DNA from: Chondrosia reniformis
Lineage: Eukaryota; Porifera; Demospongiae; Chondrillida; Chondrillidae
DNA length: 64,000 bases
Reading direction: 5' to 3'
Assembly: GCA_947172415.1 (NCBI GenBank)
Contig: OX359201.1
Span: forward strand, 620,001-684,000
The notes below the pieces were generated by a model that was not told where the DNA came from, did not search any database, and saw only the letters and a program-made list of their open reading frames with translations. This document shows, piece after piece, positions 23,701 through 34,055 of this stretch. The translations under genes and the position numbers were made by a program. Every line of letters begins with the position of its first letter. Position 1 is the stretch's first letter.

Positions 23701-26176
23701 TAGCATACTTCAGACCTCCGCTGTGTGTCTACACACTTTATTATGATTAGCTTTTCATTAAGCTCTCTTGTAACATCAAACTTTTCACTAACAATCTTTA
23801 GCAGCTTTTCACTGACTTGATCAGTGGTGTTAGGTAACCTAATTGGGAACACAGTATACTAGGTGAATTTACTAGGTATGTGGATATACTAGAATACACT
23901 AGGTGGATATACTAGACACATGGAGCAGCACTGGTGACTAACTCAAAGAGAAGCTGTTTAAGCAGTTGTACTGATCTCTCACAGGAACCCTCGTGATACA
24001 GTAACAGTTCTGAGGAATTAATGGCATCTGCAAGAGGTTCAGAACAGTGCCACATATCAAGCACCACAGCGTTGTGATGTGTCAGTCTATATACACTTAC
24101 CATTGTTGTGTTTCTTGAGGAAATCAGTCATATCATTTTCATAAAATGTAACACAGTCGTGCACCGCCGAGGTCTTGAGTTTGTCAAGGTAGGCTTCCCA
24201 TCGACCAGGAATCTAACAGGTTGCCAGGCAACAGCCGCAACAATGGGATGGGTGTGGCTTCTGGGCACAAATGGGCGTGGCATGTCATGATCCCATACCT
24301 GTGTCATGTGTCCTTCATTGGCAGCCTCAACCAGTATTCTCAGCAGAGAGGCTAACTCAGGACCACTGATTGGACGACCTATAGCAGGAAGGCGGAGCTT
24401 CCAATCAGCTAATGAAATTCTTCATTCCTTACTGCATTACACACTGTTTAATTAATTTAAGTTTATTACCATTCTTTTCTTTAGCATTAATTCCCTCAAT
24501 TAAATCTTCTTTCAGTGCATCTCTCTCTGAACGATATTCTTCAGTTAAATCCTTCTCTTCTGCCTGGGATAAGTCCATCAGTAGCTCTCTCTTAGTGGCT
24601 GGCAGAAAGAGTGTGTGACAGGTTATCTTGGAAAATATTCCTGTAAAGATAAATCATTTAAACCTTCTAATCTCAGGACAAGCAAGGACAGAATCTCAGG
24701 ACAAGCAAGGACTGTGATGAGGACAGAATAAACCTTTTAAATTAATTGCATATTCCTCATCACGAGATGATGATGCCATTAGACGTAGCAGCCAGTCCCT
24801 GGGGGTTTCCCCTTTAGTATGCCCCAAATGAAAGTCTTGCACAACCCACATCAGTGGAGGGAACTGGAGCAGGTCGTGATTGAATTCACTTGTTTGTGAG
24901 GATTGCACAATCTGGGACTTCAGAGCAAACAGCTGTGAAACAGAGAGAATTGTCAAGTGCAAACTAGATCCTCCTCAAAGAGAAGTGAATATGCTGAAAT
25001 GTAGCTCTCTTTTGAGCTCCATATCATCAGATGACTAACTCTAGTTCCACGAGCCAGCAGTTCCAAATAGTCAATGTCACCTTGATCAATAATCTACAAG
25101 AGCATACACAGTACTAGTGTTACAGGGAAAGTCTGAAACACCTTGAATATACGTAGGATTACTTTTAGGGGAGGGTGAAGGGATGTTTGCCTTTCCCTCC
25201 TTGAAAGAAAAGTCAAATTACCAATTCTGATATCTTGTTGTTATTGTATTTGGTCCCCCTCCCTCCCCTATGTATCACTGTATGGTGGACCACACCCACC
25301 TTCACTGAATTGTACAGGAGATAGGAGCTCAGGAGTGCTGACACTGCAAATATCTTTGCATCATAAGACTCTGAGACATTGCTGGCAGCAAACCCTACCA
25401 AACCAGACAACTGTAAAGTTATTCAGTGGACATGCATGCACGTATATAGCACATTAATGGGGTCCCTACCTTCTGTATCAACAAACACTATCGACAACCT
25501 ATTTCCATTTGACTTTGTCACTTCAATAGGCTGTAATATTAAACAAGTAAATATTTCGTATGAATCAAAGGCCCCTACTCACACCCACAACACGCCCACC
25601 CAGCCCATCCTGACCACGCCCACCCAGCCCATCCTGACCACGCCCACTCAGCCCATTCTGACCACGCCCACTCAGCCCATTATGACCACGCCCACTCACC
25701 TCTCCCCACATCCATATTCCCATTGTCTTTGGTTCCACATAAGATCCAACTCCAAATCCTCCAGACTTTCCCATCAGCTGGTTGAGGAGGAAGGACTTCC
25801 CAGAGTGAAACTTACCCACGACTGCCACAACTGCCACGGCTCCATCAATGTGATGCAAATACTTCAAGTTCTTCTCAACCAGAACCAAATTCTTATGATT
25901 GACTGGATCTGGCCTGACTAGCTGGAGAGGCTTATCTGATGTGTCATCACTCAAGGGGGCGGAGTCGTCTGTTGCTGGCTCCTCCCACTCAGAGGTATCA
26001 ATATCAAATGGTCCCCCAGGTTTAATGGCTATCTGCTCTAAATCTGCATTGTCCGCTCCCTCCTTCACTCTCCTTTCTCCTTCTACACCCTTTGAATTAC
26101 TGCTGAATTCGTCTCGTAAAGTATAATCTTGTGATTCACAATGCTCGTCATCATGGTGACAATCCGCCGAGTCGCT
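20742..26176 (-). CDS. Guanylate-binding-protein-like large GTPase
   Basis: A dynamin-superfamily GTPase of the GBP/atlastin type, at least 17 exons. The first clear exon (to 25700) holds the P-loop [15 protein letters not shown] and [17 protein letters not shown]. Exon 25530-25470 supplies DTEG (switch II), and 25394-25300 the [20 protein letters not shown] segment. Further exons in phase: 25093-25040, 24932-24734, 24640-24470, 24378-24299, 24212-24101, 24027 to about 23939, about 23858-23709, 23634-23531, 23464-23404, 22888-22829, then others near 22.7, 22.5, 22.0, 21.8, 21.7 and 21.15 kb, and the last exon 20972-20742. The C-terminal half is helical. Near its end lies [17 protein letters not shown], a candidate membrane-binding helix. 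The start codon is not resolved: an in-frame stop lies at 26177-26179, so a short 5' exon is needed; an ATG at 26366 with a hydrophobic 13-codon exon is one weak candidate. Two internal junctions (near 23.9 and 22.75 kb) are uncertain. Confidence 0.8.
20998..21078. repeat. GGAT microsatellite in GBP-like intron
   Basis: Imperfect (GGAT)n/(ATGG)n tract upstream of the last exon of the GBP-like gene. Confidence 0.85.
22018..22325. repeat. Minisatellite, 34-bp unit, about 9 copies
   Basis: The unit contains ATGGATACAGAGAGGTAAGA and repeats every 34 bp inside an intron of the GBP-like gene. Copies differ mainly at TCATGTATGG versus TCATATATGG. Confidence 0.92.
22325..22425 (-). repeat. Degenerate dispersed short repeat
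   Basis: CTGTATCCTTATCCAAAGCTC followed by CTATAGATTTCCC is the reverse complement of the family core. It abuts the 34-bp minisatellite directly. Confidence 0.5.
22960..23308. repeat. Purine-rich minisatellite, 18-21-bp unit, about 18 copies
   Basis: GGGGCATAGTAGTGAGGGGA-type units lie in an intron of the GBP-like gene. One strand is almost entirely G and A with many GGGG runs, so G-quadruplex or triplex structure is plausible. The minus-strand frames it opens (rich in [13 protein letters not shown] repeats) are not genes. Confidence 0.92.
25582..25697. repeat. Minisatellite, 24-bp unit, about 5 copies
   Basis: CACGCCCACTCAGCCCAT-type units lie directly after the donor of the P-loop exon of the GBP-like gene. 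As 24 is a multiple of 3, the minus-strand frame runs on from the exon and mimics a GRGQDGL-type extension. Confidence 0.88.
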
Positions 26177-26179
26177 TAA

Positions 26180-26434
26180 GCTATTTCCAAGTACAAATAT
26201 TTTGCTTGCGACTAAGGGAATGCAACAATAAATAAATAAACAGATTTATGGATCAACAAGCCGGTGATGCACATAGTGCGTTATACATATTACATGGTAC
26301 AGCTGGACATAAAGATGCATGGCTACCTAATATCTCGAGCAGGAGCATGCAAGGAATAAAGTTCATTTTGAATTTCGCCGCCTAATGAAACGCGTGAAAT
26401 GCTACGCGCATGCGTTAGACTCCTTATCGGGAGA
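26180..26434. promoter_or_regulatory. Divergent region, GBP-like / PHPT1
   Basis: The 5' end of the GBP-like gene and the start of PHPT1 share this 255-bp interval. It contains CG-rich patches (CATGCGCGTAGC on the minus strand) unusual in the AT-rich surroundings. Confidence 0.4.
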
Positions 26435-27581
26435 ATGGATAAGCTCAGAACGGTAGACATTGCTTCAAACGGAAGGTTCAAATATATTCTAATAAAACTG
26501 ACTAGCTCAACAGGCGAATCTAAGACCATTGTAAGGGGGTACTCCTGGGCCGAATATCACGGTTAGCCTTAACCTTTCCGTTTCATTGTAGCACTCGGTA
26601 TTTGAGGGGTTTCCCCATTTCTCACTCTCCCACCTCTACAGCTGACATACTTGCAAGAGTATCTCCAAAACTGGAAGAGTTAAAGATATCCTATGACTGC
26701 ATCGGGGGAGGAAGAATAGAACACAGTAGTAGCGCGAAAAAGTTGTTTGTGTACGGATATTCCATGGTAAGACATCTCATTGAGTAATACAGCCCTTCCT
26801 ATCTCATTGAGTAATACAGCCCTTCCTATCTCATTGAGTAATACAGCCCTTCCTATCTCATTGAGTAATACAGCCCTTCCTATCTTATTGAGTAATACAG
26901 CCCTTCCTATCTCATTGAGTAATACAACCCTTCCTATCTCATTGAGTAATACAGCCCTTCCTATCTCATTGAGTAATACAGCCCTTCCTATCTCATTGAG
27001 TAATACAGCCCTTCCTATCTCATTGAGTAATACAGCCCTTCCTATCTCATTGAGTAATACAGCCCTTCCTATCTCATTGAGTAATACAGCCCTTCCTATC
27101 TCATTGAGTAATACAGCCCTTCCTATCTTATTGAGTAATACAGCCCTTCCTATCTCATTGAGTAATACAGCCCTTCCTATCTCATTGAGTAATACAGCCA
27201 CTAGTATAATAATATGGATAAAATAAGATATATAAACATATGTGACTGTCTGGGAAGTGCAGCCTGGTAGCCCCTTGCAAGTGGTGAGTGGGGATGGTTT
27301 ATACGTGTCCAGGTATAGCCCTGTGCCCCTTAACCAGCACTGGCTGGCATTTATATACACATTAACTGTATGTATATGCATGGGCACTTTATATAATAAT
27401 AGTAATATATATATATCCAGGTCAACCTTAAATTTGTATACCTAGAACTCTTCTCACTGTTACTCTCTCTCTCTCCTTTCCTTAGGCGTTTGGTAGGGCA
27501 GATCACAGTAAAACGGTAGAATTATTGAAATCTGAATACCCAGGATATCAGGACATAACATGCAGTAACGAGGGCTACTGA
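26435..27581 (+). CDS. PHPT1: 14-kDa phosphohistidine phosphatase PHPT1
   Basis: Three exons: 26435-26561, 26642-26766 and 27486-27581; 115 residues against 125 in human. The enzyme removes phosphate from phosphohistidine in cytosolic proteins. The first exon has FKYILIKL and [11 protein letters not shown], whose His corresponds to the catalytic His53 of human PHPT1; exon 2 completes WAEYHADI and carries CIGGGRIEH and VYGYSM; exon 3 ends with [14 protein letters not shown]. All family hallmarks are present. Intron 2 is filled by a 27-bp minisatellite. Confidence 0.95.
26775..27203. repeat. Minisatellite, 27-bp unit, about 16 copies
   Basis: CATTGAGTAATACAGCCCTT plus CCTATCT repeats almost perfectly in PHPT1 intron 2. 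Being a multiple of 3 and free of stops in one frame of each strand, it yields mirror-image false proteins (9-residue units SNTALPISL and AVLLNEIGR). Confidence 0.97.
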
Positions 27582-27964
27582 ACTTTATGTGTGCAGATTT
27601 AAATATGCACAATTTTTGAGTACAATTTATGTTTTGGAGTTACAAATAATTATATTTGTTGAGATATTGCACAATACTAGCTGCTGTTGATGGTATAGGG
27701 TAAAATGACATTTAAAAATTGTCTCGTAATAGTTTAATGTTAACAGCAATACGTATTCATGAAGTTGAATTCAAGGCTAAGTAGCTAGTTTAGTTTAGAA
27801 ATATTTGTTGACTGTTAATTACATGAAGATTCATCTAATACAGTTGAATGTATTTAGTTGATATAAGATACAAAAACATGTAGTTACTATTCTATGGCAT
27901 TTCGTTTCATAACACTACAGAAAAGCTCTTAACTAGCAAACAATGTATATTTGTAAAAGCAGTT
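27582..27964. other. Convergent intergenic spacer
   Basis: The 3' ends of PHPT1 and stomatin A face each other here. AT-rich; nothing else is recognised. Confidence 0.6.
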
Positions 27965-30079
27965 CTAAGATTTTCCAAACATTTTCCCGAGCAGGTCCAG
28001 AGGGAGGGGGAACACGTAGGTGTGGTTGTTGACAGAGGAGATGGTATTCAATGTCTGCAAGTAGCGAAGCTGAAGAGCACCCGGAGCCTCATCAATAATG
28101 TCGGCTGCTTCCCTCAGGACAGCCGAGGCGTTCTGCTCTCCTTCGGCTGCTATCACTTTAGCTCTTGACTCTCTCGAGGCCTCCGCTTCAGCTGCCATTG
28201 CACGACGCAGCTGATAAGGGATGGACACGTCTTTGCTACATGCGACAATAGAGAGCACATATCAACATAATATTACAGGATGATTGCTCCTCCATATATA
28301 ACAAAATGGTCACTAATATTATGTACATTCTTTGAACACACTAATACTGTATTATAGAGCATACAATAAGTACTACATACATTCTACAATAAACGGCCTA
28401 GAAACCAAGTAAGAGCTTTGGATGAGGATACAGGAGTCTTTGTTTGTCTGCTCCACTGGGCCAGACAGCTTCCGGGAATACCACCCTTCGGTCATTGGTG
28501 ACCCTGGGAATCACTATTAAGCACTATATATATCTCCTGTCAAATGTTATTATATAGGTACTAAAATAATGTTTATATAAAATGAATAGGGTATTCCAAT
28601 ATGCATCTAGTACACACAGAGAGGCCAATGGACTATTCATTACAACCTACATTTCAACCCTCAGCACTTTAATCCCCCAGGGGTCCGTGGCATCGTCAAG
28701 TTCACGCTGGAGGGAAGGAGACACTTTATAAATGACAGAAAACTAAATTTATTAACATTAAAGTGAAACACTTAATACCTCTAGCTCCTCGGCAATGGCT
28801 TCTCTGTCAGTCAGTAGCTGGGACAAGGTCTTTGTGCCCAGAGTGTTTCTCAGTGTAGTCTGAGCAATGAGCCCAGTGGAGCCGATGTAGTTTGCCACTT
28901 TGATCACTGACCAGGTGGGGTTGCTCACACGGAAGAATACCACCCCATCCACCCGAGCAGTTACACTATCCTTTGTCAGGATCTAGTATGTCAATTGGGG
29001 ACTGGTTTAAAAGATTACCCAATTCACACATAATAAGTTTCTACATGCTATGTCTATTCTAAAAGGCCTATAGGGAACTAAACCTATTGAGAGTTTTGGA
29101 TGAGGATACAAGAGTTTTCTCCTTCTTCTTCTCTACTGCTCCACTATTTACAACATCCAAGAAGAGTACTTTGAAGTACATAAAGGAATGATTGCAGGGA
29201 GTGGATTACTCAATTCACACATAATAAGTTTCTACATGCTACATCTATTCTAAAAGGCCTATAGGGAACTAAACCTATTGAGAGTTTTGGATGAAGATAC
29301 AAGAGTTTTCTCCTTCTTCTTCTCTACTGCTCCACTATTTACAACATCCAAGAAGAGTACTTTGAAGTAAATAAAGGAATGATTGCAGGGAGTGGATTAC
29401 TCAATTCACACATAAATAATCTACCATTATTCTACACACAACATCTATTCTAGAGTAAAAGGTCTATAGGGAACTAAACTCAGTGAGCTGAATATATATT
29501 TCCTTTATTTTCCCATCACATTACTAATCTATGCATTATACAAAACTTTTTTTATCATTAGGAGTAGAAGACAAGCAGTGTATTTGCACCTGACAAATCT
29601 CTTACCTCCTGAGATGGAATGTCAAGTGTAACTATGCGAAGATCAACCTTCGTTACAGTGTCCAAGCAGGGCAGAATGAAGAAGAGCCCGGGGCCCTTAG
29701 CCTTCCTGGAGGTTATGCGTCCCAATCTGAATATAACAGCTCTTTCGTACTCCTTTACAATCTGGACATAGGACGGTCAAGTACACACATAATGAGACCG
29801 CCTGTATACTAGTAAGAGGCAAAATGTTTCCACTACAGCCTTGCTTACCTTGACGGCGTAAATTAACGAAAACGGGAAGAACAAAATTAACATGATAACG
29901 GACATAACAGCGCAGCAGAATCCTCCAACGCCCAGGGAGGCAACTTCGACATCCTCTATAAAATTAAGCAAGAAAAGGTAGCTCTACTGATTCTACAGCA
30001 AATAAAGGCTCGCCTTACGAGTTTCTTGGTTTTGGGCCGGAGGGGTGGGATGTAGCTTTTGAGTTTCTGAGGTAGCCAT
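27965..30079 (-). CDS. Stomatin-family membrane protein A
   Basis: Six exons: 30079-30019, 29955-29849, 29761-29606, 28982-28779, 28706-28651 and 28235-27965; 284 residues, human stomatin being 288. Stomatins are cytoplasm-facing membrane scaffold proteins that oligomerise and modulate channels. The short N-terminus ([20 protein letters not shown]) precedes a hydrophobic hairpin segment ([20 protein letters not shown]). The SPFH/prohibitin domain follows ([51 protein letters not shown]), then [20 protein letters not shown] and the C-terminal [10 protein letters not shown] and FPLPLDLLG. It is a tandem paralogue of the next gene on the same strand. Confidence 0.95.
28395..28515 (+). repeat. 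Dispersed short repeat in stomatin A intron
   Basis: Hallmarks GAGCTTTGGATGAGGATACA, CTCCACTGGGCCAGACAG and GTGACCCTGGGAATC are present. The middle is shortened. Confidence 0.7.
29030..29482 (+). repeat. Tandemly triplicated dispersed repeat
   Basis: Two nearly identical blocks of about 185 bp (from about 29030 and about 29215) and a third partial block (from about 29400) each hold ACATGCT..TCTATTCTA and GGCCTATAGGGAACTAAACC plus flanking sequence (AAGAAGAGTACTTTGAAGTA). A local tandem duplication therefore amplified one family member together with its flank inside a stomatin A intron. Confidence 0.8.
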
Positions 30080-30669
30080 CTCTGTAAGCTCTGTGCTCGC
30101 CTCTCGTTGTGACGTCATTACGCGAAATGGCCGTCGTCAACCTCGCCGCTGTACTTGTACATCGACCTGCACTTCCACGATTGGGGTCACTGGAGCGCCA
30201 GACAGCACAGTAATAGAGCACCAATTAATTGTAAATTTTCAATAACAATTACTAGCAGCAAATGTGTCAATCAAAAGTATCAGTGGTGTCACTTTCTAGT
30301 ACTATTTGAGGTTATAATGTTTGTGAACTACAAATGTTTTACACAAAGCCAATCTTATGATCAACATTACAGTTTGATCAAGAAGGAGGAAGAATGTCCT
30401 GACCTTGTCCTCCGGTATTCTATAAATGGTGAAAATGAGAATATTTACTAGAAATGTTAAGACAACAACTGTTAAAAGTTAAACTGAAAGAATGGTTAAG
30501 AATAGCTTACGTTATAAATATGAATGTAATGACTGATGCTTTACATGTGAACAATGGAATAAATGTAAAAAAGATAAAATTTGCTCAAAGTTGAAGTAGA
30601 AATGTATGTATTCTGTTTCATATAACAACAAAAGTCATTCAATTAGCACATAATAAACAAAATTTGTAC
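30080..30669. other. Spacer between stomatins A and B
   Basis: It contains the stomatin A promoter region at its left and the 3' flank of stomatin B at its right. No further gene is seen. Confidence 0.5.
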
Positions 30670-33600
30670 TTATAAAAGACCTTCAAATGAAAACAAATTG
30701 AGACAAAGGCTAGTAGTACTCACAAAGTAGTGCGTCCCCATTCCAGTCATGATATCCATGGGAATGGGAAAGAGAACTGAAGTGCCCTTTTCAGCTCCAA
30801 TAAAGTTGAGTGTCTGCAGGTACCTCAGCTGGAGGGCTGTGGGCGACTTGGCAATGGCAGTAGCTGCCTCTCTCAGAGCTCTGGAGGCATTCAGCTCGCC
30901 CTGTGCAGCTATCACCTTCAGGAAGGAGGAAAGAGAGAATGTTGGTACTAGTCACATTAGTAAATTTGGTGAAGGAAAGCAGCACCCCATGGCATTGTAT
31001 AAAACAAATTGAGGTGATACTATTTATAGATAAGTCCATATATGGAATTGTTCACAGTTTACAAATGGTGGTGCAAGAGAGAATTAGCTGTGGTTAATGG
31101 TGCAATATGATCATTCAATAATACCCAACATTCAAGTAGTGTAATCCATCCCCTACCTTGGCCTTTGATTCTCTTGAAGCTTCAGCTTCTGCAGCCATTG
31201 CTCTTTGAAGCTCCTGAGGGATTTTGACATCTTTACTGTACACAAAATAAACAAGAAATTGGCAAAATACTTTACAAATTTACAAGACAGTCACAAATGA
31301 TTACTCTAAAGTCAACCAAATTACTTGGATAGGCATTTTTCATCAATTGACCCCACCCACTCATGTCTCCTGAGGAGCAGGATGAGTGAAGGGTGGAACT
31401 GAAGTGAGCTAAATTCCATAGTCAAATGATGAGAAATTCAAATTGGTTTGTAAACTGGTTTTAGATCTTAAAGTCTACTACTTCTCAAATTTGCATTTGT
31501 ACGTAACTCTAAATTCCCTTTCAATTGTAACTCACACTTCAACTCTTTCAACCTTCACTCCCCACATATCTGTTGCTTCATCCAGGATTGCCTACAGGAA
31601 GAAGCGAAAGAAAAAGAATAAGATGCCAAAGTTGGTCAGGGACCCCTGAAAGGGCACACATGGCAGATCTTCAGATCCTCTCCACTGCATAACCAACACT
31701 TATTTATTGGTTGTCTGTGCATTTGTGAAGCTCTACAAAGAGTGACCAGTAGTGGGATGGGGAGAAACAGTTATACTATTAACCTAATCTTAAACCTTGG
31801 ACTGGCTGGTTCACTAATTAATGCACCAGCATTTGAGCATCCAACCATTTCCTATTCTATTGTGAAACTATCACATTTAAAATTAAACAATCTGCCAAAC
31901 TGAAAAGATACTGCAATTGTAAAACAGTCAAATGCGCACACTTTGTAAAAGAATGTCTGAAAATGTCCCAAAGGTTGAATAGTTGTTATTTAAGATTTTA
32001 AGATACTACAACAGATAGTGTGGTACGTATTTCAGAGACTTGTTATGGTTCCAATAATCGCCCACTTACTCTCATTGCATTAACAATGGCCTCCTTCTCA
32101 GAGAGAACTTCTGCAAGGGAGTGACCTCCCAGGACATTCCTCAGTGTCGTCTTGGCCAGGAGTCTCGTTGCCCATTCAAAATTGGAGACATTGTTGATGG
32201 CCAGGAGAGGATCCTGCACTTTGAAATACACTACCGCATCGACTGTGATAGCCACACTGTCCTTTGTTAAAATCTGTGCAAATATTAATAAATACATCTA
32301 ACACTGGACTTTGTGCGTATATATTGTAGGTACATACATTGAACATAACAAAGGAATAAGGAGTGCTTGTTGTGATCATTATGAGAATAAAGAATATAGA
32401 TGTATGTTGAGGAAGACCTCAAAATGTCCAGAATTAGTAAATTCATGTTGCTAATGCTCAATAAGACTTTATTCTCATTAAACATATCTAACACTGGACT
32501 TTGTGTGTATATATTGTAGGAATATTGAACATAACGTATAAATATTATTGTTTAGAAACTACTTATCAAATTTGAGACAACCTCATTACAGTAAAATGGA
32601 TCCTTGACTATTTGATCTACATACATGGAACATTGCATAAGAGAAAGGGGCAGTTTAAACAAGAAGGTCAGAGCACAAATTCACAAGCCAGAAAGGCACA
32701 AAACTGAACAAGTTGAAATTCTAATTATTATATACATATCAACTGCAACCAAATTCAAAGTGGAGTACCTCTTGAGGTGTGACGTCAAACTGTCTGGTAC
32801 GCAGATCCACCGGAGTATAGCTGTCTGTACATGGAATCACCACAAACATTCCTACAGCAGGTCAAATAGAAGGTGCATATAATTATATAAGACCTTGGTC
32901 ACTTGGCTGGTATAGTGGCACCAATTATATAAGACCTTGGTCACTTGGCTGGTATAGTGGCACCAATTATATAAGACCTGGGTCACTTGGCTGGTATAGT
33001 GGCACCAGTTATATAAGACCTTGGTCACTTGGCTGGTATAGTGGCACCAATTATATAAGACCTTGGTCACTTGGCTGGTATAGTGGCACCAATTATATAA
33101 GACCTTGGTCACTTGGCTGGTATAGTGGCACCAATTATATAAGACCTTGGTCACTTGGCTGGTATAGTGGCACCAATTATATAAGACCTTGGTCACTTGG
33201 CTGGTATAGTGGCACCAGTTATATAAGACCTTGGTCACTTGGCTGGTATAGTGGCACCAGTTATATAAGACCTTGGTCACTTGGCTGGTATAGTGGCACC
33301 AATTATATAAGACCTTGGTCACTTGGCTGGTATAGTGGCACCAATTCTTGGCATACTACACAGACACTGTAAAACTATCTCCATTTCATATGTCTCACAC
33401 TAAAACATGACTAACACTCAATAGAAGCTGGTAGAACACACTAAAATACAGATATACTGGGATTGTCTTACTCGACAAGAAAGGACTAGATTAATGCATG
33501 CAGTGACACAAGATTAGAAAAAGTCAACAAAATAAAGAACATTAAAAGCTAATTACTTACCAGGGCCACTGGCATCCCCAGACTTGAGTCTTCCCAGCCT

Positions 33601-33965
33601 AAAGATTACAGCGCGCTGGTATTCCGGGATTACCTGTGCCCAGAACAAAAGTTGATACAATAGTGTTAATTAGGAACAGCTATTTTGGAGAGGCAGATAC
33701 AACGTTTTGGTGTTTAATGGGTCGCACCTTGATTATAAAGAAGAGAGAAAAAGGCATTAAACAGATGATTAGTATAACTGATATACAAAGGAGCAGAATG
33801 GAGCACAGACTGGAGATGGGACCAGACGATTCGTCCCGTTCCGTGGCTCCGATTCTAGCAATTTTCTTGGTAGCTGCACCTACAGAAAGTGAAGCGATAT
33901 TTGTGGATAATAATAGCGTCTTTGAACCAAAGCAGGTCCAACCGTCACGCACCTTCTCCTTCCAT
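30670..33965 (-). CDS. Stomatin-family membrane protein B
   Basis: Eight exons: 33965-33953, 33879-33728, 33633-33561, 32851-32769, 32273-32070, 31591-31536, 31235-31157 and 30915-30670; 301 residues. The first coding exon is only 13 nt (MEGE plus one base). A membrane segment (SILLLCISVILIICLMPFSL) is followed by the SPFH domain ([48 protein letters not shown]) and the C-terminal [27 protein letters not shown]. Exons of 204 and 56 nt match those of stomatin A exactly in length and position, supporting tandem duplication. After FPIPMDIMTG about 24 extra residues run to the stop; a GTGAGT there could instead be a donor to an unseen exon. It is head to head with SNRNP35. Confidence 0.93.
32878..33345. 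repeat. Minisatellite, 42-bp unit, 11 copies
   Basis: The unit includes TATAAGACCTTGGTCACTTG and repeats with very few changes inside a stomatin B intron, right after the acceptor side of exon 32851-32769. The minus-strand frame it opens (14-residue units) is not part of the gene. Confidence 0.95.
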
Positions 33966-34055
33966 CTTTGCTCTGTCACACGCAGTTTTACGTCACTTTA
34001 CGTCTAATTATTATCGATTTCATTTTATCGATAAAAATAAATATCGAAGGAAAAT
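33966..34055. promoter_or_regulatory. 90-bp bidirectional promoter with TATCGATA
   Basis: Only 90 bp separate the stomatin B and SNRNP35 start codons. The interval has three ATCGA-type motifs in about 35 bp. One of them is TATCGATA at 34026-34033, identical to the DRE core bound by DREF in insects. Recognition of this motif in the present organism is an inference. Confidence 0.55.

Noticed and set aside
25565..25697. Gly/Arg/Gln repeat extension of the GBP P-loop exon
   Set aside because: A good donor (GAG|GTGAGT) precedes it and the next exon restores the conserved GTPase sequence.
26327..26366. Hydrophobic 13-codon first exon for the GBP-like gene (signal peptide)
   Set aside because: Needs a poor acceptor at about 26174 to stay in frame; kept only as a weak candidate.
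26680..27387. Repeat proteins on both strands
   Set aside because: Both arise from the 27-bp intronic minisatellite of PHPT1, whose flanking exons are secure.
32852..33322. 156-codon minus-strand repeat ORF
   Set aside because: Intronic 42-bp minisatellite of stomatin B; not joined to any exon in phase.
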